From contig NZ_FQUV01000006.1 of assembly GCF_900129235.1 (NCBI RefSeq), positions 62,001 to 126,000 on the forward strand: 64,000 nucleotides of DNA. The letters are read 5' to 3'. Origin of the DNA: Litoreibacter ascidiaceicola (GTDB lineage Bacteria; Pseudomonadota; Alphaproteobacteria; Rhodobacterales; Rhodobacteraceae). Below the pieces are notes generated by a model, which was given only the letters and a program-made list of their open reading frames with translations, searched no databases and had not been told where the DNA came from. Position numbers and translations under genes: made by a program. Below are positions 56,803 to 64,000 of this stretch, one piece after another. How positions within the stretch are numbered: the first letter of the stretch is position 1; each line of letters opens with the position of its first letter.

Positions 56803-56929
56803 AGCTGCTCTCCTGCCGGATAATTGATTTAACGTTTCCGCCTACTTATGCTTCCTTGATAACGGATCGGCAAGTTTTCTGGCGTTTAAGAATCAGAGCT
56901 CCGGCCGTAGGCAATGCAGGATTGCACCA

Positions 56930-57751
56930 ATGTTCAGAATTGAAGAGCGCAATACGCATTTTCGGTCAGCCATCGCGCTGGCTGAATTGATTTACGTCAG
57001 CACCGTCCGGCATATCCGAAAATCGCACCGCAACGCCATTATCGGGCTGGCCATGAACATGATGGCAACAGTCATCATGGTTGCCGCTTTCTACCTCATG
57101 TTCTCGGTTTTGGGGCTACGCGGCAGCGCCATTCGCGGTGATTTCATTTTGTACCTTCTGTCGGGTATATTCCTTTTCCTGACGCACACCAAGGCGGTTA
57201 GCGCGATCATGGGGTCGGAAGGACCGACATCTGCGATGATGAAACACGCGCCAATGAATACGGCGATTTCAATTGCGTCGGCAGCGTTGTCTGCTCTCTA
57301 CATTCAAACCCTTTCCGGGGTTCTAATTCTGTTTCTGGTCAATGTCACATGGCATCCGGTTATCATCGACAATACCACCGGAGCCATCGGGATGTACCTG
57401 CTTGCGTGGTTCTCTGGTGTCGCTGTTGGAATGGTCTTCTTAGCAATCAAGCCATGGTTTCCCGGCTTCGCGTCCATCGCATCAACCGTTTACAGCCGTG
57501 CCAACATGGTCGCCTCTGGTAAGATGTTTGTCGCCAACAACATGCCCTCGGCTATTTTGGCATTTTTCGACTGGAACCCGTTATTTCATTGCATCGACCA
57601 AGCTCGCGGCTTCACTTTTATCAACTACAATCCGCATTTCAGCTCGATCAGCTATCCGTTGATCGTTTCGATAACCTTGATCATGGTTGGCCTTATGGGC
57701 GAGTTCAAAGCACGTCGCCATGCCTCGATCAGTTGGAGTGCCGGACGCTAA
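56930..57751 (+). CDS. Polysaccharide ABC-2 exporter permease (KpsM-like)
   Basis: A 273-residue membrane protein with six helices typical of capsule/O-antigen ABC-2 permeases. Its partner ATPase is not in the window, so the gene is either separated from it or uses a distant one. It lies divergent from cysQ (127 bases) and convergent with alkB, overlapping it by 4 bases. Confidence 0.82.
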   Translation: MFRIEERNTHFRSAIALAELIYVSTVRHIRKSHRNAIIGLAMNMMATVIMVAAFYLMFSVLGLRGSAIRGDFILYLLSGIFLFLTHTKAVSAIMGSEGPTSAMMKHAPMNTAISIASAALSALYIQTLSGVLILFLVNVTWHPVIIDNTTGAIGMYLLAWFSGVAVGMVFLAIKPWFPGFASIASTVYSRANMVASGKMFVANNMPSAILAFFDWNPLFHCIDQARGFTFINYNPHFSSISYPLIVSITLIMVGLMGEFKARRHASISWSAGR

Positions 57752-58374
57752 GTTACCACCCGCAACGTCAAGTTGATGCGTCCACCTTTTGGCAGCAATA
57801 GGGAGGTGCCCGCCTTGATCCTGTCCACACCGTGATATGTCAGCCGCGCGTCTCCTCCCATGACCACAACATCACCGGATCGCAACCAAACGCTTTCGGT
57901 CTTGCCGCCTCGCGTTTGGTTCCCAATTCTGAACAATGCATCGTCGCCCAGCGATATCGAAACCACCGGCCACGAGAAATCTGCCTCATCACGGTCTTGG
58001 TGAAGACCCATCCGCGCGTTGGCATTATAGAAGTTGATCAAACAACAGTCAGGTTCGCGGTTTTCGGACCCGACTGCCCGCCAGATATTCAGGATGCTGT
58101 TTGGAATGGCCGGCCACGCGACACCTTGTGGGTGAAGCGCATCATACCGATAGCCATTTCGATCAGATACCCATCCCAGTTTGCCTGCTGAAGTCATGCG
58201 GACGGACATCTCTTTGCCACGGCTTGTCGTGGGGGCAAATAGCGGTGCCGCCTTTACCACTTTGCGAAGGTCATTCAGCAGCGCGCGCTGAAAGGGCTCA
58301 TCGAGAAATCTCTCAAAAACCTCAAACCCTCGGATTACCAAATCTGGTGGTTTTCTCCCAAAATTGTCGCTCAT
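57748..58374 (-). CDS. alkB: Alkylated DNA repair dioxygenase AlkB
   Basis: Fe(II)/2-oxoglutarate dioxygenase that removes methyl groups from 1-methyladenine and 3-methylcytosine. The 208-residue protein has iron ligands HxD in GLHQDRDE and the distal His in LTYHGVDR, and Arg in the C-terminal INLTLRVV. ATG at 58374; the frame to 58449 extends needlessly into the dnaK promoter area. Confidence 0.92.
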   Translation of the reverse strand: MSDNFGRKPPDLVIRGFEVFERFLDEPFQRALLNDLRKVVKAAPLFAPTTSRGKEMSVRMTSAGKLGWVSDRNGYRYDALHPQGVAWPAIPNSILNIWRAVGSENREPDCCLINFYNANARMGLHQDRDEADFSWPVVSISLGDDALFRIGNQTRGGKTESVWLRSGDVVVMGGDARLTYHGVDRIKAGTSLLLPKGGRINLTLRVVT

Positions 58375-58439
58375 TTTCGTCCCTGACCCCCTTTCAGCCG
58401 TCTTTCTCACGAATTTGAGAGATTCCGACGACCCTGCGC

Positions 58440-58469
58440 CTTGCAGCACCTATGAGCCAGCCTTATATA
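58440..58469 (+). promoter_or_regulatory. Candidate dnaK promoter
   Basis: TTGCAG (58441-58446) and TATATA (58464-58469) are separated by 17 bases, a sigma70-like pair. The same stretch also reads CTTGCAG-N14-CCTTATAT, compatible with a sigma32 heat-shock promoter. A short hairpin GGGGC-TAA-GCCCC (58486-58498) lies in the leader. No CIRCE element was seen. Confidence 0.45.
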
Positions 58470-58579
58470 CGCTTCGAATTCCGATGGGGCTAAGCCCCCG
58501 GGTCAATTAGGGATCGGAGAGCAGGAGCCAGATTGGGCCTGCCTTCCTCAACATCGCCGCGAAGAAAGGACCTACGCTC

Positions 58580-60499
58580 ATGGCAAAAGTCATCGGTATC
58601 GACCTTGGTACAACAAACTCCTGTGTGGCCATCATGGATGGCTCTCAACCCCGCGTTATCGAAAACGCCGAGGGTGCACGTACAACGCCCTCTATCGTCG
58701 CCTTTACGGACGACGAGCGTCTAGTCGGTCAGGCCGCCAAACGGCAAGCCGTAACCAACCCGGACAACACGATCTTTGGCGTGAAACGCCTGATCGGTCG
58801 TCGCTTTGACGACAAGCACCTTGCAAAAGACAAGAAGAACCTGCCCTTCGACGTGGTCGATGGTGGCAATGGCGATGCTTGGGTTTCCACCAGAGGTGAA
58901 AAATACAGCCCGTCGCAAATCTCGGCCTTCATCCTGCAAAAGATGAAAGAAACCGCTGAAAGCTATCTGGGCGAAGACGTGACGCAGGCGGTTATCACCG
59001 TTCCTGCCTACTTCAACGACGCCCAGCGCCAAGCAACCAAAGACGCTGGCAAGATCGCTGGCCTCGAGGTGCTACGCATCATCAACGAGCCGACAGCGGC
59101 TGCGTTGGCTTATGGCCTCGATAAAAAAGAAACCCAAACCATCGCTGTCTATGACCTTGGTGGCGGTACGTTCGATGTTACCATTTTGGAAATCGACGAC
59201 GGTCTGTTCGAAGTAAAATCCACCAACGGCGACACGTTCCTTGGTGGTGAAGACTTCGACATGCGCATCGTGTCTTACCTCGCCGACGAGTTCAAAAAAG
59301 AGAACGGCGTCGACCTGACCAAAGACAAAATGGCGCTGCAACGTCTGAAAGAAGCTGCCGAGAAAGCAAAGATCGAGCTTTCGTCTGCCCAGCAGACCGA
59401 AATCAACCAGCCGTTCATCTCCATGGACCCTAAAGGTGGCCAGCCGCTGCACATGGTCATGAAGCTGACACGCTCCAAACTGGAAAGCCTTGTGGCCGAC
59501 CTGATCAAGGCGTCGATCAAGCCATGCCAGGCTGCGTTGAAAGATGCGGGATTTACCACTTCTGACATCGACGAAGTCGTGTTGGTCGGTGGTATGACCC
59601 GTATGCCGAAAGTCATCGAAGAGGTTTCCAAATTCTTCGGTCGCGAAGCCAACAAAGGTGTGAACCCTGATGAGGTCGTCGCCATGGGTGCCGCCATTCA
59701 GGCTGGCGTTTTGCAAGGTGACGTGAAGGACGTTGTTCTTCTCGACGTGACCCCGCTGTCTTTGGGCATCGAAACCCTTGGTGGTGTGTTCACCCGCCTG
59801 ATCGACCGCAACACAACGATCCCGACCAAGAAGTCGCAAATCTTCTCGACTGCTGAAGACAACCAGAACGCTGTGACGTTGCGGGTGTTCCAAGGCGAGC
59901 GTGAAATGGCTGCAGACAACAAGATCCTTGGTCAGTTCAACCTTGAAAACATCCCGCCCGCACCACGCGGCCTGCCTCAGATCGAGGTAACTTTCGACAT
60001 CGACGCCAACGGCATCGTTGAAGTTGGCGCCAAAGACAAAGGCACAGGCAAAGAGCAGAAGATCACGATCCAAGCGTCCGGTGGCCTGTCCGATGATGAC
60101 ATCGAAAAAATGGTCAAAGATGCGGAGGCTAACGCCGATGCGGATGCTGAACGTCGTGAGTTGGTGGAATCGACCAACCAGGCTGAAAGCCTGATCCACA
60201 GCACTAAGAAGTCGCTGGAAGAGCATGGCGATAAAGTTGACGGCTCTACCGTGGAAGTCATCGAGTTGGCCCTTAAGGCCCTCGAAGAGACCATGGAATC
60301 TGAAGACGCTGGCAAGATCAAAAGCGGCATTCAGAACCTGACCGACGCGGCCATGAAGCTGGGTGAAGCGATCTACAAGTCGCAACAAGACGAAGCTGCG
60401 GCGGCAGAGCCTTCCGAAGAGCCCGATGAAATGCGCGGTGTTGACGAAGACATCGTGGATGCCGACTTCGAAGATCTGGACAACGACAAACGCGGCTAA
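58580..60499 (+). CDS. dnaK: Chaperone DnaK (Hsp70)
   Basis: A 639-residue Hsp70: N-terminal ATPase domain ([16 protein letters not shown] at residues 5-20, [17 protein letters not shown], phosphate loop [11 protein letters not shown]), linker [13 protein letters not shown], peptide-binding domain and acidic C-terminal tail. It works with DnaJ encoded 88 bases downstream. GAAAGGA ribosome site precedes the ATG. Confidence 0.98.
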   Translation: MAKVIGIDLGTTNSCVAIMDGSQPRVIENAEGARTTPSIVAFTDDERLVGQAAKRQAVTNPDNTIFGVKRLIGRRFDDKHLAKDKKNLPFDVVDGGNGDAWVSTRGEKYSPSQISAFILQKMKETAESYLGEDVTQAVITVPAYFNDAQRQATKDAGKIAGLEVLRIINEPTAAALAYGLDKKETQTIAVYDLGGGTFDVTILEIDDGLFEVKSTNGDTFLGGEDFDMRIVSYLADEFKKENGVDLTKDKMALQRLKEAAEKAKIELSSAQQTEINQPFISMDPKGGQPLHMVMKLTRSKLESLVADLIKASIKPCQAALKDAGFTTSDIDEVVLVGGMTRMPKVIEEVSKFFGREANKGVNPDEVVAMGAAIQAGVLQGDVKDVVLLDVTPLSLGIETLGGVFTRLIDRNTTIPTKKSQIFSTAEDNQNAVTLRVFQGEREMAADNKILGQFNLENIPPAPRGLPQIEVTFDIDANGIVEVGAKDKGTGKEQKITIQASGGLSDDDIEKMVKDAEANADADAERRELVESTNQAESLIHSTKKSLEEHGDKVDGSTVEVIELALKALEETMESEDAGKIKSGIQNLTDAAMKLGEAIYKSQQDEAAAAEPSEEPDEMRGVDEDIVDADFEDLDNDKRG

Positions 60500-60522
60500 T
60501 GTCGCCAAGTCCTGAAATCAAA

Positions 60523-60548
60523 GGCCGGCCCGAAAAAACGGGCCGGTC
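60523..60548 (+). terminator. GC-rich hairpin between dnaK and dnaJ
   Basis: Ten-pair stem GGCCGGCCCG / CGGGCCGGTC around a loop of six A (60533-60538). No T-run follows, so it is more likely an attenuating or mRNA-stabilising hairpin that lowers dnaJ relative to dnaK than a full terminator. Confidence 0.6.
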
Positions 60549-60586
60549 TGCATGTTTCAGGGATCGAGTTTTGGGAAGGTTGATCC

Positions 60587-61726
60587 ATGGCAAAACGTGA
60601 CTATTACGAAGTTCTAGGTGTCGCCCGCGGAGCGTCAGCTGACGAGCTGAAAAAAGCTTACCGCACAAAGGCGAAAGAGCTGCACCCCGATCGCAACTCT
60701 GACAACCCCAACGCAGAGTCGCAGTTCAAAGAAGCGAACGAGGCCTATGAGGTCCTGAAAGACGCGGACAAAAAAGCAGCCTATGACCGATATGGCCACG
60801 CCGCGTTTGAAAATGGCATGGGCGGTGGCGGACAGCGACACGGTAACGGCGATTTTTCCTCCGCATTCTCTGACGTATTTGAAGACCTGTTTGGCGACTT
60901 CATGGGCGGTGGTGCACAACGTGGCGGGCGCCAACGCGCCACGCGCGGCTCGGACTTGCGTTACAATCTGCGCATCTCGCTCGAAGATGCTTATGCGGGT
61001 TTGCAAAAGACGATCACCGTTCCAACTTCCGTCTCATGCGAGGGCTGTGATGGCTCTGGGGCTGAAGGCGGGGCGGAGCCGCAAACCTGCCCGACATGCT
61101 CAGGCATGGGTAAGGTTCGCGCGCAGCAAGGGTTCTTCACTGTAGAGCGCACCTGTCCGACATGTTCCGGCATCGGTCAAATCATCAAGAACCCTTGTCG
61201 TTCCTGCGGTGGCTCTGGTCGCGAAGAAAAAGAACGCTCTTTGAGTGTTAACATTCCCGCAGGCGTTGAAACCGGTACGCGCATCCGTCTTGCTGGAGAA
61301 GGCGAAGCAGGTCTTCGCGGTGGACCGTCGGGTGACCTGTATATCTTCATCGAAGTAACGGAGCATGCACTGTTCCAACGTGAAGGCATTGATCTGTTTT
61401 GCAGGGTCCCCGTTGCCATGGCGACAGCTGCCATTGGTGGCGACGTTGAGGTTCCAACGATAGACGGCGGACGCTCGCGTGTGAAAGTTCCAGCGGGCAG
61501 CCAATCCGGCCGTCAGATGCGTCTGCGCTCCAAAGGCATGCCAGCGCTTCGTGGTGCCGGAACCGGTGATATGTTTATCGAACTAGCGGTGGAAACCCCG
61601 GTCAACCTGACCAGCAAGCAAAAAGAACTGCTAAAAGAGTTCGAAAAGCTGAGCGAGGAGAACAATCCTCACCTTTCAAGCTTCTTCTCCAAGGTAAAGT
61701 CCTTCTGGGAAGACATGAAGAGCTAA
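60587..61726 (+). CDS. dnaJ: Co-chaperone DnaJ (Hsp40)
   Basis: A 379-residue type I DnaJ: J domain with HPD at residues 37-39, Gly/Phe region (about 75-115), four CxxCxGxG zinc repeats (about 145-210), and C-terminal substrate-binding domain. It stimulates DnaK ATPase and delivers clients. Confidence 0.97.
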   Translation: MAKRDYYEVLGVARGASADELKKAYRTKAKELHPDRNSDNPNAESQFKEANEAYEVLKDADKKAAYDRYGHAAFENGMGGGGQRHGNGDFSSAFSDVFEDLFGDFMGGGAQRGGRQRATRGSDLRYNLRISLEDAYAGLQKTITVPTSVSCEGCDGSGAEGGAEPQTCPTCSGMGKVRAQQGFFTVERTCPTCSGIGQIIKNPCRSCGGSGREEKERSLSVNIPAGVETGTRIRLAGEGEAGLRGGPSGDLYIFIEVTEHALFQREGIDLFCRVPVAMATAAIGGDVEVPTIDGGRSRVKVPAGSQSGRQMRLRSKGMPALRGAGTGDMFIELAVETPVNLTSKQKELLKEFEKLSEENNPHLSSFFSKVKSFWEDMKS

Positions 61727-61728
61727 AG

Positions 61729-61757
61729 GAAGCGCCCAATTCGGGCGCTTCTTTTTT
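61729..61757 (+). terminator. Rho-independent terminator after dnaJ
   Basis: Nine-pair stem GAAGCGCCC / GGGCGCTTC with loop AATTC, followed by six T (61752-61757). It starts two bases after the dnaJ stop. The same hairpin is the first sequence after the convergent malic enzyme gene and may stop both. Confidence 0.9.
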
Positions 61758-64000
61758 ACCCGACGTTACACGCCGCCATGACTGCCATGTTGAGAATGTC
61801 ATTGGATGTCGATGTAGTGGAACATATCTGCACAGGGTGATCTACACCGCTCAGGATCGGGCCGATAACGGTCGCACCGCCCATTTCCTGCATCAGTTTC
61901 ACCGATATCGACGATGAATGACGCGCAGGTACGACCAAAACATTGGCTGGACCACTCAATCGACAGAATGAATAATTTGCCAAGACGTCCGGATTCATCG
62001 CAACGTCTACCGTCATCTCTCCATCATACTCAAAATCCACCCCGCGCTGATCCAGCACCTTGGGCGCGATGTGCATCTTCTCGGCACGTTCGCTAACCGG
62101 ATAGCCAAAGGTCGAGAAGCTCACAAACGCAACGCGCGGTTCAAGCCCAAGCGACCGCGCGGTGGCAGCGCCGCGTTCGGCAATATCAGCCAGTGTGTGT
62201 TCATCAGGCCATTCATGCACCAACGTATCTGCAATCAAGACTATGCGCCCATTGCGAAGCAATGCGGTCACACCAACCGCGCCGTCTTCTGGGGATACAT
62301 CAAGAACGTGGTTCAACAATTCCAAAACATGCGCCGATTTGCGAGTTGCGCCTGTGATCAAACCGTCCCCGTGCCCGTGCGCAAGCATCAGAGCCGAGAA
62401 CACGTGACGGTCCCGCGACGCCAAGCGATGCACATCCTGCGCGTCATATCCTTTGCGTTGAAGGCGGCTGTAAAGAAACGAGCGATAGGTATCGAGATGC
62501 TCGGTGTTGCGCGCGTTTACGATACTCAACTCACGATAGGAATCCTCCATCCCCGCCGCTGTCAGCTTCGCTTTAACGTCGTCCTCGCGCCCGACGACCA
62601 AGGCCTGCCCAAGCCCAGAACGCTGATACGCAACCGCTGCGCGTAACACGCGAATGTCGTCGCCCTCTGCAAAAATCATGCGGGCGTTTTTGGTTTTGGC
62701 GCGGTTATGAAGCCCTTCCAACATAGATGCCGTCGGATCCATCCGGGACCGCAAACTGACGGTATAGGCGTCAAAGTCGACAATCGGTTTACGCGCAACC
62801 GCAGTGTCGATCCCGGCCTGCGCAACAGCGGGCGGAATGGTGTAAATCAGTCGCGGGTCAAACGGCGTCGGGATGATATAGTCGCGGCCAAAGGTTAGCT
62901 TCTGACCATAGGCTACGGCGACTTCATCCGGCACATCTTCCCGAGCAAGCTTCGCCAAGGCCTCCGCACACGCAATCTTCATCGCATCGTTGATCGTGCG
63001 TGCGCGAATATCCAAAGCGCCGCGGAACAGGTATGGAAAACACAGGACGTTATTCACTTGGTTCGGGTAGTCCGAACGACCCGTCGCTACGATGGCATCA
63101 GGACGAACCTCATGAGCATCTTCTGGCGTAATTTCCGGATCAGGGTTCGCCATCGCGAAGATGACCGGGTTGTCGGCCATGGACTTCACCATGCCTTGTG
63201 TCACTGCCCCTTTCGCTGAAACGCCAAGAAAAACATCCGCGCCCGTCATCGCCTCTTCTAACGTGCGGTCAGTGGTCTTCGCGGCGTGGGCGGACTTCCA
63301 TTGATTCATGCCCTCGGTGCGACCTTGGTAAATGACGCCCTTGGTATCGCACGCGATGCAATTGTCGTGCTTGGCTCCCATCGCCTTGATCAGTTCGATA
63401 CAAGCAATGCCGGCAGCGCCAGCACCGTTCAGCACAATTTTGCATTCTTCAATTTTCTTACCTGTCAGGTGCAATGCATTTAGCAGCCCTGCCGCGCAGA
63501 TCACTGCGGTGCCATGCTGATCGTCATGGAAGACCGGAATATCCATAATCTCGCGAAGACGTTGTTCAATTATAAAGCATTCGGGTGCCTTGATGTCCTC
63601 AAGGTTAATGCCGCCGAAGCTGGGGCCCATTAAACGGACGGCATTGATGAACTCATCCGGATCTTCGGTGTCCAGTTCAAGGTCAATGGAATTCACGTCG
63701 GCGAACCGCTTGAACAGAACCGACTTACCCTCCATCACCGGCTTTGACGCAAGCGCACCCAAGTTGCCCAGTCCCAAGATCGCAGTGCCGTTGGAAATCA
63801 CGGCAACCATGTTGCCCTTGGTCGTATAGTCGTAGGCTGTTTCAGGGTTGGCGGCGATCGCCTCCACAGGAACTGCGACTCCCGGAGAATAGGCCAAGCT
63901 TAAATCGCGCTGTGTCGCCATTGGCGTTGAAGCAATGATCTCCAGTTTCCCCGGAGTAGGTTCCAAATGATAGGACAGTGCCTCTTCATCGGTGACGCGG
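61756..64000 (-). CDS. maeB: NADP-dependent malic enzyme with PTA-like tail (5' partial)
   Basis: Oxidises malate to pyruvate and CO2. Residues in the window comprise the malic domain (YDYTTKGNMVAVISNGTAILGLG, FHDDQHGTAVICAAGLLNAL, NGAGAAGIACIELI) and a C-terminal phosphotransacetylase-like domain of about 330 residues, the MaeB hybrid type; the tail is regulatory in E. coli MaeB and has no known transferase activity there. Reading continues to the window end in the same frame (RVTDEEALSYHLEPTPGK), so the start codon lies outside. The apparent start at 63966 is a TTG coding for Leu. Confidence 0.95.
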   Translation of the reverse strand, partial: RVTDEEALSYHLEPTPGKLEIIASTPMATQRDLSLAYSPGVAVPVEAIAANPETAYDYTTKGNMVAVISNGTAILGLGNLGALASKPVMEGKSVLFKRFADVNSIDLELDTEDPDEFINAVRLMGPSFGGINLEDIKAPECFIIEQRLREIMDIPVFHDDQHGTAVICAAGLLNALHLTGKKIEECKIVLNGAGAAGIACIELIKAMGAKHDNCIACDTKGVIYQGRTEGMNQWKSAHAAKTTDRTLEEAMTGADVFLGVSAKGAVTQGMVKSMADNPVIFAMANPDPEITPEDAHEVRPDAIVATGRSDYPNQVNNVLCFPYLFRGALDIRARTINDAMKIACAEALAKLAREDVPDEVAVAYGQKLTFGRDYIIPTPFDPRLIYTIPPAVAQAGIDTAVARKPIVDFDAYTVSLRSRMDPTASMLEGLHNRAKTKNARMIFAEGDDIRVLRAAVAYQRSGLGQALVVGREDDVKAKLTAAGMEDSYRELSIVNARNTEHLDTYRSFLYSRLQRKGYDAQDVHRLASRDRHVFSALMLAHGHGDGLITGATRKSAHVLELLNHVLDVSPEDGAVGVTALLRNGRIVLIADTLVHEWPDEHTLADIAERGAATARSLGLEPRVAFVSFSTFGYPVSERAEKMHIAPKVLDQRGVDFEYDGEMTVDVAMNPDVLANYSFCRLSGPANVLVVPARHSSSISVKLMQEMGGATVIGPILSGVDHPVQICSTTSTSNDILNMAVMAACNVG

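Noticed and set aside
59072-60508. 478-residue open frame on the minus strand opposite dnaK
   Set aside because: It is the well-known long antisense frame produced by dnaK codon bias; there is no ribosome site or independent family match, and the plus strand is certainly dnaK.

Overview
The window comes from an alphaproteobacterium, most likely a marine member of the Rhodobacterales (Roseobacter group). The grounds are protein-level resemblance of the lipid A/Kdo transport genes, the long HPF, NrnC, the TRAP transporter, a NodH-like sulfotransferase beside a branching glycosyltransferase, and the malic enzyme with a phosphotransacetylase tail. This assignment rests on family recognition and not on an alignment.

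Region 1 (about 1-34.6 kb) looks like an accessory island for survival without oxygen and in acid. The minus strand from 12.3 kb to the left end carries one compact series: arginine/ornithine antiporter (arcD), arginine deiminase (arcA), an Acg-type nitroreductase, ornithine carbamoyltransferase (arcB), carbamate kinase (arcC), then a complete N-type rotary ATPase atpDCQRBEFAG. Most junctions are 4-base start/stop overlaps. Arginine would give ATP and ammonia, and the N-ATPase could spend that ATP to push ions out. Next come glutamate decarboxylase overlapping an AspT-family exchanger gene, then an HlyD / RbbA-like ABC / permease exporter. A plus-strand group follows with PHA synthase, FabI-like reductase, MaoC-phosphotransacetylase fusion, acetate kinase, an outer-membrane efflux lipoprotein, a hydrolase and a phasin-like protein. 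The last part holds small stress genes: a YHYH protein pair, an AhpD-like protein, HdeD, a bacterioferritin without its haem ligand, a membrane stress protein and a Cys-rich membrane protein of unknown function. Six FNR-type palindromes (TTGAY-N4-RTCAA) sit in front of seven transcription units here, and none was seen in the rest of the window. A decayed tyrosine-recombinase gene with an in-frame amber codon lies at the right edge of the island.

Region 2 (35.6-41.7 kb) is a catabolic module: Asp/Glu-racemase-like protein, TRAP transporter dctM-dctQ-dctP, and a DadA-like FAD amino-acid dehydrogenase, with a divergent BASS-type transporter. Region 3 (41.8-46.6 kb) is core: NrnC, KdsD, LptC-LptA-LptB, HPF and PtsN. 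Region 4 (46.6-57.8 kb) makes and exports surface polysaccharide: sulfotransferase, glycosyltransferases, GalE, GalU, KdsB, CysQ and a KpsM-like permease. Region 5 (57.7-64 kb) holds AlkB, DnaK-DnaJ and the malic enzyme, which runs off the right end.

No rRNA, tRNA, CRISPR array or intact insertion sequence was found.
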